Assembly: GCA_039820405.1 (NCBI GenBank)
Contig: JBCBQC010000013.1
Coordinates: 29,359-93,358, forward strand
Length of the DNA stretch: 64,000 nucleotides
Origin: CALLVY01 sp937899855
GTDB lineage: Bacteria > Bacteroidota > Bacteroidia > Chitinophagales > Saprospiraceae
Direction: 5' to 3'
Shown: one piece after another, positions 43,985 through 53,110 of the stretch
Position numbering within the stretch: position 1 is the first letter of the stretch
Layout: the number at the start of each line of letters is the position of its first letter
Made by a program: the position numbers and the translations under genes
The notes under the pieces: model-generated
Told to the model about the DNA's origin: nothing
The model's database searches: none
What the model saw: the letters and a program-made list of their open reading frames with translations, nothing else

Positions 43985-46450
43985 ATGCCACGTCTACTTC
44001 TTCTTCTGTTGCCCTTCTTCTACCTCACTGCTTGCAGTAAGCGACTACCACCGGTAAGTAGCACGCCCAATTCCACCCCCACGATCGCGGAGCGGGTGGC
44101 GGGCTTACTCGCCTTTGCGGGCTATTTCCCTTACTGGTACGAAGAGCAGACGGGTAAAATTTTTCTGGAAGTAAGGCAACTGGAAGCGCCCTTCCTCTAC
44201 GTCAATGCCTTGAGTGCGGGCTTGGGCTCCAACGATGTTGGCCTGGATCGGGGCCAACTGGGGGACAGTCGGTTGGTCTACTTTCAGCGGAGTGGCCCCC
44301 GCTTACTCCTCGTCCAACCCAACCAAGATTTTCGCGCCCTCAGCGACAATGCTGACGAGCAGCGATCCGTAGCCGAGGCCTTTGCCCAGTCCGTCTTGTG
44401 GGGCTTCAAGATCGAGTTGGTGGAAGGCCAACGCATCCTGATCGATGCCACTGATTTTTTCCTCCGCGATGCCCACGCCATTAGTCGGCGCCTCGATGCT
44501 ACCGATCAAGGCCGGTACCGCCCCGATCCCAGCCGCAGTGGCATTTACCTCCCCGCCTGCAAGAATTTTGTCCAGAATACCGAAATCGAAGCGCTCCTTA
44601 CCTTTACCGGCAACCCCACGGGGGGGTACGTCCGTCAGGTCGTGCCCACCCCGGAAGCCATTAGCCTGCGGCTTCACCATTCCTTTGTCCAACTGCCCGA
44701 CGACCAGTACCGCCCCCGGGGCTTTGATCCGCGGAGCGGCTACCTGTACATCCACTATCAGGATTACGCCAGCCCCATCGGCAGTTCGCTTAGCAAACGT
44801 TGGATTCAGCGACACCGCTTGGTAAAGCAGGATCCCGGGGCGGCCCGGAGCGAAGCCGTAGACCCCATCGTTTACTACCTCGATCGCGGTGCCCCCGAGC
44901 CCATCCGATCGGCATTGCTGGAAGGGGCCAGTTGGTGGAACCAGGCCTTCGAAGCGGCTGGCTATCGCAATGCCTTTCGCGTCGAGGTCCTTCCCGAAGG
45001 TGTCGATCCACTCGACATTCGCTACAACGTCATCCAGTGGGTTCACCGCTCCACGCGGGGCTGGTCCTACGGAAGTACCGTCACCGACCCCCGTACCGGA
45101 GAAATCATCAAAGGGCACGTGTCCCTGGGTTCGCTACGCGTTCGCCAAGATTTTTTAATTGCCCAAGGGCTGGTACAGGCTTACGAGGCGGGGGAAGCCG
45201 TCAGGCCCGAGCTACTGGAAATGGCCCTGGCCCGCCTACGCCAGCTGTCCGCTCACGAAGTGGGGCACACCCTGGGGCTGGCTCACAATTTTGCCGCCAG
45301 TACCAACGGACGGGCCTCGGTCATGGATTATCCCCACCCCTACCTGAGCCTGGGCCCCGATGGCCAGGTAGACTTTTCCCAGGCTTACGACGATAAGATC
45401 GGGGAATGGGACAAACGGGCCATTCTTTACGGCTACCAGGATTTTCCCGAATCCGAGCCGGAGGCGGCGGGCCTACAGCAAATCCTGGACGATACCCGAG
45501 CGCTGGGCCTGGACTACCTTTCCGATCAGGATGCGCGTCCCCCGGGCGGGGCGCACCCCCGCGCCCACTTGTGGGACAATGGCCGCTCTCCCGTGGAGGA
45601 CCTGGAGCGTTTGCTGGAGATTCGGGGGCGGGCCCTGGAACAATTTGGACTCGACAACATTGCGCCCCAGCAACCCTTGGCGGATTTGGAAGAAGTACTC
45701 GTTCCCCTCTACCTCAGTCACCGGTATCAGGTAGAGGCGGTGGCCAAGCTCGTGGGCGGCGTCGATTACCGCTACAGCAGTCGGGGTGAGTCCGACCCAC
45801 AGCTCCGTTTTGTATCCCGGGAAGCACAAGACCGCGCTTTCCAAGCCCTCCTCACGACCCTCAGCCCAAAGATGCTCGCCCTTCCCGAACGCATTCTCCA
45901 ACTGATCCCTCCCAAGCCGATGGGCTACCGTCGGGGGCGCGAAAGTTTTGCATCGCATACCCAGCCCCTGCTCGATCCCATCCACATCGCCGAGGGGGCG
46001 AGCCAGCACGTTTTGCGCTTACTCCTCCATCCGGCCCGGGCCAACCGCCTCCTAGAGCAAGGGGTTCGAGACCGCAGCCAGGCGGGGTGGGGCCAGCGTT
46101 TGGACCAATTGGTCGAATTTTACTGGCGCTCCCGGGAGACGAATCCTTATTGGTCGAGTATCCAACGGGCGGGGGCCCAGCTGATGCTTCAGGAGTGGTT
46201 CCGTTTGTTGCGCAGCGACAAGGCGGCCAGTGAGGTAAAAGCGATTGGAACGTATCAATTGGGGCAGTTGGAAGAATGGCTGGCTCAGGCGGAATCGGAT
46301 GATCCGGCCTGGACCGCCCACTTTGCCTACGCCCGACAACTCATCCAGCGCTTTCGGCAGTATCCTCAAGAATGGGAACCCGCTCCCCAGGCCCAACTTC
46401 CCGATGGGTCCCCCATCGGTTGTGGTCACGGGCATTTCTTTCACCGGTAG
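43985..46450 (+). CDS. Zinc metalloprotease lipoprotein (met-zincin, DUF4953/DUF5117)
   Basis: 821 residues with lipobox YLTAC (Cys17). The active-site motif HEVGHTLGLAHNFAAS (~425), an extended HExxHxxGxxH, gives a gluzincin/met-zincin with Met in the downstream SVMDYPHPY turn. The N-terminal DUF5117-like region (GYFPYWYEEQTGKIFLEVRQ, LYVNALSAGLGSNDVGLDRG) and RSTRGWSYGSTVTDPRTGEI are typical of this Bacteroidota family. Surface or periplasmic peptidase of unknown substrate. Confidence 0.92.
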   Translation: MPRLLLLLLPFFYLTACSKRLPPVSSTPNSTPTIAERVAGLLAFAGYFPYWYEEQTGKIFLEVRQLEAPFLYVNALSAGLGSNDVGLDRGQLGDSRLVYFQRSGPRLLLVQPNQDFRALSDNADEQRSVAEAFAQSVLWGFKIELVEGQRILIDATDFFLRDAHAISRRLDATDQGRYRPDPSRSGIYLPACKNFVQNTEIEALLTFTGNPTGGYVRQVVPTPEAISLRLHHSFVQLPDDQYRPRGFDPRSGYLYIHYQDYASPIGSSLSKRWIQRHRLVKQDPGAARSEAVDPIVYYLDRGAPEPIRSALLEGASWWNQAFEAAGYRNAFRVEVLPEGVDPLDIRYNVIQWVHRSTRGWSYGSTVTDPRTGEIIKGHVSLGSLRVRQDFLIAQGLVQAYEAGEAVRPELLEMALARLRQLSAHEVGHTLGLAHNFAASTNGRASVMDYPHPYLSLGPDGQVDFSQAYDDKIGEWDKRAILYGYQDFPESEPEAAGLQQILDDTRALGLDYLSDQDARPPGGAHPRAHLWDNGRSPVEDLERLLEIRGRALEQFGLDNIAPQQPLADLEEVLVPLYLSHRYQVEAVAKLVGGVDYRYSSRGESDPQLRFVSREAQDRAFQALLTTLSPKMLALPERILQLIPPKPMGYRRGRESFASHTQPLLDPIHIAEGASQHVLRLLLHPARANRLLEQGVRDRSQAGWGQRLDQLVEFYWRSRETNPYWSSIQRAGAQLMLQEWFRLLRSDKAASEVKAIGTYQLGQLEEWLAQAESDDPAWTAHFAYARQLIQRFRQYPQEWEPAPQAQLPDGSPIGCGHGHFFHR

Positions 46451-46883
46451 TGGGTCTTGAAATACGCAGCTCCATCATTCGTTTTGAACGCAGGGGCTAC
46501 TTTTTTTAAGAAATTTTCTCTTTATTTTACAGGGCCTCCAGCCGATTTCAGTCGCTTTTTCTGATTTCGGTTTATGGAATTTTTTCAAAAAAACGTCTAT
46601 GTACCAGAATTTCTCATTCTAGATGGTGGAAATTCTTTGGTATTTAAACCGACTGGAATGAGGAGTTCCGGGTCTGGGTAGCGGAGCTGTACCTCAGTAC
46701 GGTTTACGCAAAGGGGGGCGGTGAACGGCTGCACCTAGAGGGCGGGTCCCACCCATTGGGTGAAATTTTGCCCCGTCGCCAAATTCACCAAATCCGCCGG
46801 ATCTCCCCCCTATGACCTCTTCCCTGCTCCCATCCCATATTTCCATCTTCCCAACTCCATCGACTTCCGTTTTCCTTTCTTCA
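46451..46883. other. Convergent intergenic region with possible gene remnant
   Basis: No complete gene or clear terminator. A start-less open frame at 46648-46815 is listed separately. Confidence 0.5.
46648..46815 (+). pseudogene. Possible gene remnant, 55 codons without a start
   Basis: After an in-frame TAA (46645) the frame reads TDWNEEFRVWVAELYLSTVY and continues to a TGA at 46813. The first half has protein-like composition, the end (RRQIHQIRRISPL) less so. No start codon. May be the tail of a decayed gene; not recognised. Confidence 0.2.
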
Positions 46884-48071
46884 TCAAACCAAGGCTAGGC
46901 GCTGAAAATCCCGTCCCATGATGCGGTCCGCATCGCTGTCCAACCAGCGGTCGAGGATGGTACTGTAAATCTGTCGGAAGTCAATCTCGTAGATCAGGTC
47001 CTTTTTGTCGAGGCGGTCCAGGTTGGGGGCGGCGTTGAAGAAGCCGGGGGTTTGTAGTTTACCCCCCATCAGGAACAGGTTGTTGGCCGTACCGTGATCG
47101 GTACCGTTGCTGGCGTTTTGGGCGGCGCGACGGCCAAACTCGGAGAAGGTCAAGATGAGGGTATCGTTTAGCAAATTGTTTTGTTGCAGGTCCTTGACGA
47201 AGGCCGCCATGCCTTCGGCGTACTGCCGGAGCAAGCGGCCCTGGCGGTTGCGTTGGTTGGCGTGGGTATCGAAGCCAGTGAGGCTGACGTAGTAGATGCG
47301 GGTATCGCAATCCGCCGTTATTAATTCGGCGATCTGCTTGAGGTCTTTGGCAAAGGCGGAGACGGGGTATTTGACTCGGGAGCGGCGTCTACGGGCCCTT
47401 TGCGCCAGGTAATCCGCCGAGGACTGGGTATCGATTAGGGTCTTGTACAGGTAGGCGACGTTTTCCTCGTCGTGATGATCGTGGTCCCGGAGGGTTTGGA
47501 GGAACTTGTTGTTCGCCGTCTTTTGCAATTGTTGGGGATTGCTCATCGCAAAGCCGGTACGGTCTTGCCCCTTCATCGACAAGCTGAGGGCGCTGTCGAT
47601 TTCCAGGGCGTGGTGGGCCGGACAGCCCGTGCAGTGGTGATCCAGGTAGCGCCCGAGCCAGCCCGTACTCCAGTATTCGTCGCTGCCACTGGCGGTATGC
47701 CAGATGTCCATGGAGCGGAAGTGGGAGCGATCGGGGTTGGGATAGCCGACGCTGTTGACGATGCTCATCCAGCCCTGATCGTAGAGTTCGCGGAGGGGAG
47801 CGAGCGAGGGATTAAAGCCCAGTTCATCACTGACGGGGAGGATTTCCTCCGGTTTTAGGGCGAGGCGGGGGCGGAGTTGGTAGTAGCGATCGTTGCGGTA
47901 GGGAACGATCGTATTGAGCCCATCGTTGCCGCCGGACAGTTGGACGACGACGAGGATTTTGCCCGTACGGCTGTTTTCCAGTCGTCCGGCTTGGAAGGCT
48001 TGTAGAAATTGCGGAACAAAGGCTGCCGCGGAGGCAAGGGTAGACGCTTTCAAAAAATTTCTCCTTTTCAT
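46884..48071 (-). CDS. DUF1501 protein with Tat-like signal
   Basis: 395 residues. N-terminal MKRRNFLKASTLASAAAF resembles a Tat signal. VVVQLSGGNDGLNTIVPYRN, RSHFRSMDIWHTAS, YYVSLTGFDTHANQRNRQGR and FSEFGRRAAQNASNGTDHGT are hallmarks of DUF1501, related to alkaline phosphatase/sulfatase folds. Exported with its DUF1800 partner; function undetermined. It begins 15 bases after the DUF1800 gene. Confidence 0.93.
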   Translation of the reverse strand: MKRRNFLKASTLASAAAFVPQFLQAFQAGRLENSRTGKILVVVQLSGGNDGLNTIVPYRNDRYYQLRPRLALKPEEILPVSDELGFNPSLAPLRELYDQGWMSIVNSVGYPNPDRSHFRSMDIWHTASGSDEYWSTGWLGRYLDHHCTGCPAHHALEIDSALSLSMKGQDRTGFAMSNPQQLQKTANNKFLQTLRDHDHHDEENVAYLYKTLIDTQSSADYLAQRARRRRSRVKYPVSAFAKDLKQIAELITADCDTRIYYVSLTGFDTHANQRNRQGRLLRQYAEGMAAFVKDLQQNNLLNDTLILTFSEFGRRAAQNASNGTDHGTANNLFLMGGKLQTPGFFNAAPNLDRLDKKDLIYEIDFRQIYSTILDRWLDSDADRIMGRDFQRLALV

Positions 48072-48086
48072 GAGGACAATTTGAAC

Positions 48087-49475
48087 TTAACAAAGTTGAT
48101 ATTCCGGGAGGGAAAGTAGGCGTAGGGTGACGGATTTGAGGTAATTTTCGGTACGATCGTGGAGGACGTAGGGAGCCAGCTGTTGGGCCTGAATGGCGGC
48201 GGAACCGACCAGAAAGTAGTCCTTGAGGGCGGTAAATATTTCGGTTTCGGTGCCCCGACCGTACAGATCGACCAGGGGTTGAAAATCCGTGCGCGCCTCC
48301 ATCTTGCGCAGCCGCCGGGAGGCCGAGGTGGCCTTGAGGTCTTTGACTTGGAAGGATACCTCCGCTTCGTTGTAGAGGGATTCGGCGAGGTTGAGACGGA
48401 GCAAAAGGGTCGCGTTGTCGATCCAGTTTTTTCCGCGGGGCCAGCCCGCCACGTTGGGCGGCCGGAAGAGGACCTGACCGAGAATGCGCTGGGCGAAGCT
48501 GATCGATTTGGGATTGCCAAACTGGACGTCCAAGCTGCGCATCATTCCCACCATCAGGTCGATGGGCGACTTGATCTTGGTCCCCACGTTGGCGGGGGCG
48601 TAAAACCAGTCGCTGGTAAACACCCGTCGGAACAGGCGCGCGAGATCGTAGTCGGAAGCGTAAAAGTCCTCGGCCAGTTCTTCAACGATCCGTTCCTCCA
48701 CCCGTTCGTTGACGAAATAGCGGTACACTTTGTAGCACACAAAACGGGCGGTCGCCTTTTGGCGAAGGATGAGGTCAACGATCTCATCGCCGTCGAATTT
48801 ACCGGATTGATCGAATACGGTTTTGACACCGTAGTCGTGTTGGCGGGAGCGAAAGACGTATTCTCCCCGGGCGTCACTCGACCAGCCGGTAAAGGCACGG
48901 GCCACCTCTTTGATGTCTTTTTCGGTATAATTCCCCCGACCGATGGTAAACAGCTCCAGCAGTTCGCGAGCGAAATTTTCATTGGGTCGACTCTTGCGGT
49001 TTTGCTGATTGTTGAGGTAGCGGATCATGGCCACGTCGCGGGCGACGGCTTTTACAAAGTCGCGAAAATTGCCCAGGGCGTGTTGCCGCAGCATGTTGAG
49101 GTGAGCCAGAGCCGGTTTGGGGGTTTTTAATTCGCAGGCAAAATGACCGTGCCAGAAGAGGCAGAGTCGTTCGAGTAGGGCCGATTCGCGGGAGTCGACC
49201 ATCCGTTTGATCCAGCCGTTGTTGAGTTCGACGATCTGTAGCTTGCCCTCATTCTTGGCCTGGTCCAATTTTTTTCCCCGCAATTTTTTCAACTCCTCCA
49301 CCGAGCGATTTTCCGTAAGGCCATCCAACTGTAATGCGCTCGCCTGGCTAGCGCGATCAAACAACTCATCGACGGCCCGTTCGACCGTCCAGTGGCGGCG
49401 CGTCTCCCATTCTCGGGGGGTGAGTCCAAAACCCGCCCGCCAGTAAAGGTGTTTGATTTTTTCCGATCCTTTCAT
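48087..49475 (-). CDS. DUF1800 protein
   Basis: 462 residues. HLYWRAGFGLTPREWE at the N terminus, FWHGHFACE, RQHALGNFRDFVKAVARDVA, NENFARELLELFTIGRGNYT and NVAGWPRGKNWIDNATLLLR are the standard DUF1800 motifs. These proteins occur almost always beside DUF1501, as here, and may act together in an exported complex, possibly for extracellular matrix or sugar oxidation; this is not established. Confidence 0.93.
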   Translation of the reverse strand: MKGSEKIKHLYWRAGFGLTPREWETRRHWTVERAVDELFDRASQASALQLDGLTENRSVEELKKLRGKKLDQAKNEGKLQIVELNNGWIKRMVDSRESALLERLCLFWHGHFACELKTPKPALAHLNMLRQHALGNFRDFVKAVARDVAMIRYLNNQQNRKSRPNENFARELLELFTIGRGNYTEKDIKEVARAFTGWSSDARGEYVFRSRQHDYGVKTVFDQSGKFDGDEIVDLILRQKATARFVCYKVYRYFVNERVEERIVEELAEDFYASDYDLARLFRRVFTSDWFYAPANVGTKIKSPIDLMVGMMRSLDVQFGNPKSISFAQRILGQVLFRPPNVAGWPRGKNWIDNATLLLRLNLAESLYNEAEVSFQVKDLKATSASRRLRKMEARTDFQPLVDLYGRGTETEIFTALKDYFLVGSAAIQAQQLAPYVLHDRTENYLKSVTLRLLSLPEYQLC

Positions 49476-49580
49476 ACGAGGAATTTAATGGAATTTATGG
49501 AATTCTGCTGGCTTTGACTTTTACGATTTAAAAACGTTTAAGGGAAATGCCGTATTTTTAGAACACCTTAACATTTGTAC

Positions 49581-50159
49581 ATGAAATTACTCCTATACCC
49601 CTGCCTACTCAGTCTGAGTCTGTTGGCAAGTTGCCAGCAATCTTCCCCACCGGCCAGCCCGGAGCCCACCGTAGCCGATACCGAGCCCGCCGATCAGACC
49701 GTACATTTTGAACGGATCGAACGCATTGCCGCGCAACTACGGGCCAAGGCCAGCGAGCCCCTGGATATCCCGCTGGCCCAGTCCTTGGTACAGGAGAGCA
49801 AAGCCTACGTCCGGGCTTACCCCGAGGCGGAGTACACCCCCGCGCTGCTCTTCCGAGCGGGGGAAGTGGCGCGGAGTATTGGGGAAACGGGGGAAGCCCT
49901 CCAGCTGTTCGTCCGGGTGTACGAACGGTATCCACAAAGTAAATGGGCCGTCCGGGCTCGATTTATGGAGGGCAGTACTTACGAAGATGATTTAAAAGAT
50001 AAAAAAAAGGCGAGCCAAGCGTATGAAATCCTCATCCAGCAGCATCCCAATGATCCCTTGGCGGAGCAGGCTCGCCAGTTGCTCCGAGTGATCGACCAAT
50101 CCCCCGAGGAGTTGATCCGACAGTTCGAGCGGCAAAATAAGGAGGCCGCCGGGCAGTAG
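49581..50159 (+). CDS. TPR-repeat lipoprotein
   Basis: 192 residues from ATG 49581 (an in-frame TTG two codons earlier is unlikely). Lipobox LLASC (Cys18). Helical repeats follow: ALLFRAGEVARSIGETGEAL, LFVRVYERYPQSKWAVRARF, AYEILIQQHPNDPLAEQARQ, resembling YbgF/BamD-like TPR proteins. Probably an envelope scaffold protein. Precedes the ECF sigma gene by 70 bases. Confidence 0.85.
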   Translation: MKLLLYPCLLSLSLLASCQQSSPPASPEPTVADTEPADQTVHFERIERIAAQLRAKASEPLDIPLAQSLVQESKAYVRAYPEAEYTPALLFRAGEVARSIGETGEALQLFVRVYERYPQSKWAVRARFMEGSTYEDDLKDKKKASQAYEILIQQHPNDPLAEQARQLLRVIDQSPEELIRQFERQNKEAAGQ

Positions 50160-50182
50160 CCCCACCAAAAAAATGAGCCGCC

Positions 50183-50210
50183 GGGGCAACCTTTTTCCCT
50201 TCGTCTGCAC
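50183..50210 (+). promoter_or_regulatory. Candidate ECF-type promoter of the second sigma gene
   Basis: GGCAACCTTTTTCCCTT followed by CGTCT. It shares the AACCTTTTT-N-CC-TT-CGT core with 9759-9785. Lies 20 bases before the TTG start, 41 before ATG 50251. Confidence 0.5.
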
Positions 50211-50229
50211 CAAATAGAAAACATCGGAG

Positions 50230-50769
50230 TTGAAACTAGACGAAAAAAAGATGATCCAACGATGCCTGGCGGGGGAAGCCCAGGCGCAGCGTAAGCTCTA
50301 CGATACCTACAAGGTGCCCTTGTTTAGGATCTGTATGCGTTACGCTCAGGACCGGTCCGAGGCGGAGGACATCTTACAGGACGGTTTTGTCAAAATCTTT
50401 GCGGACCTCCCCAAATACCGGGGCAGTGGCGCCTTCGGGGGCTGGCTCCACCGCGTGGTGGTCAACGTAGCCCTCCAACACATCCGCCGCCGTCGCCGAC
50501 TGTTTCCCGCCATCGACCTACAGGAGGTACACGAGCAGGTACCCAGCGATGAAGACATTCACTCCGACCTGAACGCCAAGGCGCTCACCCAGCTGATTCA
50601 GCAATTGCCCCCCGGCTACCGCGCCGTTTTTAACCTCTACGTCATCGAGGGCTACTCGCACAAGGAAATTGCGGAGCAACTGGGCATCACCACCAGTACC
50701 TCTAAAACCCAATTGTTTAAAGCCAAGGCCACCCTCAAGGGTTTGTTGGAAAAATTAATCGTCAGCTAG
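50230..50769 (+). CDS. ECF RNA polymerase sigma factor
   Basis: 179 residues from TTG 50230; ATG 50251 would shorten it by seven residues and is also possible. Region 2: FRICMRYAQDRSEAEDILQD, GFVKIFADLPKYRGSGAFGG, WLHRVVVNVALQHIRRR. Region 4: LPPGYRAVFNLYVIEGYSHK and EIAEQLGITTSTSKTQLFKA. Ends 3 bases before a gene whose product is its likely membrane partner, the usual sigma/anti-sigma layout. Confidence 0.93.
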   Translation: MKLDEKKMIQRCLAGEAQAQRKLYDTYKVPLFRICMRYAQDRSEAEDILQDGFVKIFADLPKYRGSGAFGGWLHRVVVNVALQHIRRRRRLFPAIDLQEVHEQVPSDEDIHSDLNAKALTQLIQQLPPGYRAVFNLYVIEGYSHKEIAEQLGITTSTSKTQLFKAKATLKGLLEKLIVS

Positions 50770-50772
50770 CGT

Positions 50773-52479
50773 ATGGAAGAAAATATACCCCAGGACCCCC
50801 TCAGCGATCTTTTTAGAAAGAAACTTCGCGACGAGGAGCTCGAACGCACCGAGCCCAGTACCGACCAGTGGGATCTTCCCTCCGATGGCGTCTGGGAAGG
50901 CCTCGGTCCCCATTTGCCCCCAGCCCCTCCCAGTTCCCCCGCCCTCTACGCCCTGTGGAAGCCCCTGACCTGGGCCGCCGTACTGGTAGTGACCGCCGGA
51001 GTAGGCTATTTTATCTACTCCTACCAGCAACAATTGGCCTCCCTGACCGAACAGGTGGAAGCCCTTCGGGCCCAGGGCCAGGCCAGTGCCTCCCCAAACG
51101 TCACCACCGAGCAAGAACCCACTACGGCTCCCCTCCCCCCCAGCTTGCCTCCCAAGAACCCAGCTTCCACTGAGCCAACGGAACGCGAGGGAGCACCCGA
51201 GACGAGCGCCCTACTGGACGAACGGGAGCAAGCCGCGCGGGAAAATGACCCGGATGTGCCCTTCCCACCCAGCCTCCGTTTGGCACCGGGTGAGGAACCG
51301 CCCAAGCCTGGTTCGCTGGCGGGCCCGTCTTCCGAACGTACTGCCCTAGCCAGCTCCCCAACGAATGACCAAAGCACCGCAGAACGCTCCACTGCGGAAG
51401 CCAAGCCCCCAGCTCCATCGGCTGACCACCCGGTGGAGACGATGGCAAACCTGACGTCGGACCCCGCAGAAAATAAGTACCCAGTGGAAGAAGGGGCACC
51501 GGAAAAGGACCAGCAGGATTCCGTAGCCGGAACGGTGGGAGCCCTGGGGCAAGCGGAAACAGGGCCCAGGACAAACGTGGTTTCCCCAAGCGACTTAGCA
51601 GTACTGCCTCGGCTACCGCTGGAAGCATTGGTATTGGTTGTCGGGCCAGTGGAAGTGCGGCCAATCAGGACCTCCGGTGGCGAGTCGACGATCATCCCTC
51701 GCTTGCGTCCCGGAGGACGTGGCTTTTACGTAGGTCTACTGCTCGCTCCCACCTCCGGTTTTGTACGGATCAAAGGACAGCCCCGCAACCCCAGGGATTT
51801 TGCGCGGGACAAGACCTCGGTAAGCGGAATGTGGGGCGGAGAAGTGGGCTACCATTGGAATCGCCGTTGGTCGGTGGCGCTTGGGGGGCAGTACGCTAAG
51901 TTGAACCTGCGGTCGCGGCACTTGGTGAGCTTGCGGTATTCCCGCCAACTGGAACGGCCGGGCCCCAATCAGCGTTTCGAAAGCGATTATCGGGTACCAA
52001 TTCCCACGGCCTACGGGGAGGTCAGCTCGGAGATCAGCCTGTACCGCGAGTCCGCTACTCCCATTGCCGACGCCAGCGACGTACCGCTGGGCCTACAGAC
52101 GAACCAGCAATTGGTCCTCCTCCACCTTCCACTGATGGTCCAGTATCGCCTGACCGATAGGGCTTTGCGGCTGACCGCACAGGGTGGGGTGGCGGCCAAT
52201 CTCCTCCTCGACAACAGTACCGAAGTGCTCGCCACGACGATCAACCGCCGGGGCTTGGTGCACCAACGGTCGCGGGTCATCGAGCAGCATCGCAACTTGC
52301 GTTCGGTCAGTTGGGATTACCTCTTGGGCTTGGGTTTGGAATGGCAGGTGGCTCCTCAATGGCAGCTCTCGGTAGAACCCGTCTTTAGTCAGTCGCTGAC
52401 GCCCATTTTTGCCAACGAGCGGTGGAAGAGCACCCTGGTCAAGAGCGCACTGACCCTGGGGATTCAGTACCAGATCTAG
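50773..52479 (+). CDS. Sigma-factor-associated transmembrane protein with predicted outer-membrane-type beta domain
   Basis: 568 residues. The cytosolic N-terminal ~60 residues (LFRKKLRDEELERTEPSTDQ, WDLPSDGVWEGL) fit an anti-sigma-like domain; one helix follows (LTWAAVLVVTAGVGYFIYSY, ~65-84). A long Pro/Glu/Ser/Thr-rich linker (~100-290) reaches a C-terminal domain (~310-568) with beta-strand patterns of porin-like barrels (GFYVGLLLAPTSGFVRIK, WGGEVGYHWNRRWSVALGGQ, SALTLGIQYQI end). Translationally coupled to the ECF gene. The design would span from cytosol to the outer membrane. Confidence 0.75.
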   Translation: MEENIPQDPLSDLFRKKLRDEELERTEPSTDQWDLPSDGVWEGLGPHLPPAPPSSPALYALWKPLTWAAVLVVTAGVGYFIYSYQQQLASLTEQVEALRAQGQASASPNVTTEQEPTTAPLPPSLPPKNPASTEPTEREGAPETSALLDEREQAARENDPDVPFPPSLRLAPGEEPPKPGSLAGPSSERTALASSPTNDQSTAERSTAEAKPPAPSADHPVETMANLTSDPAENKYPVEEGAPEKDQQDSVAGTVGALGQAETGPRTNVVSPSDLAVLPRLPLEALVLVVGPVEVRPIRTSGGESTIIPRLRPGGRGFYVGLLLAPTSGFVRIKGQPRNPRDFARDKTSVSGMWGGEVGYHWNRRWSVALGGQYAKLNLRSRHLVSLRYSRQLERPGPNQRFESDYRVPIPTAYGEVSSEISLYRESATPIADASDVPLGLQTNQQLVLLHLPLMVQYRLTDRALRLTAQGGVAANLLLDNSTEVLATTINRRGLVHQRSRVIEQHRNLRSVSWDYLLGLGLEWQVAPQWQLSVEPVFSQSLTPIFANERWKSTLVKSALTLGIQYQI

Positions 52480-52603
52480 GCCTCCTATCCAAGCGGAGGC
52501 TTCACCGCGGCAAGGGTCAGGTCCTGGAGGGCAAACATTTTACCGGATCAGCACTTCAAAATCGGGCTTGAATGGCTACCTTCGCGGGCAAAATACCGCT
52601 AGT

Positions 52604-53101
52604 ATGATCGTATCCGCAATTGTAGCCATGGCCCGGAACCGCGTGATCGGACACCACAATAAAATTCCCTGGTACCTGTCCGCTGACTTGAAGTACTTCA
52701 AACGGACCACCCTGAATCACCACGTAATCATGGGTCGGAAGAGCTTCGAATCCATCGGTCGGCCCCTACCCAAGCGGACCAATATCATCATTACGCGCAA
52801 CCCTTTCTACATCGCTTCCAACTGTCTGATCGTCGACTCGCTCGACGGTGCCCTGGCGCTGGCTCAACAGCAGGAGGAGGAAGAGGCCTTCATTATCGGG
52901 GGTGGTGAAATCTACCGCCTGGCGATGCCCCTACTGGATCGACTCTACCTCACCGAGGTGGACTTGGAGCCCGAGGGAACGGTTTTCTTTCCCGAGTTCG
53001 ACGCGGCCGAGTGGACGGTGGTATCGGAGGAAGCGCACGCCCCCGACGAAAAGAACGAATGCGCCTACGTTTTTAAAGTACTGGAACGCAGGAAGGAGTA
53101 G
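52604..53101 (+). CDS. folA: Dihydrofolate reductase
   Basis: 165 residues from ATG 52604; the longer frame lacks similarity. IVSAIVAMARNRVIGHHNKI, PWYLSADLKYFK (with the active-site Asp), VIMGRKSFESIGRPLPKR and EAFIIGGGEIYRLAMPLLDR are the classical motifs. Reduces dihydrofolate with NADPH. Length is normal. thyA is not adjacent. Confidence 0.96.
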   Translation: MIVSAIVAMARNRVIGHHNKIPWYLSADLKYFKRTTLNHHVIMGRKSFESIGRPLPKRTNIIITRNPFYIASNCLIVDSLDGALALAQQQEEEEAFIIGGGEIYRLAMPLLDRLYLTEVDLEPEGTVFFPEFDAAEWTVVSEEAHAPDEKNECAYVFKVLERRKE

Positions 53102-53110
53102 GAACGGATT

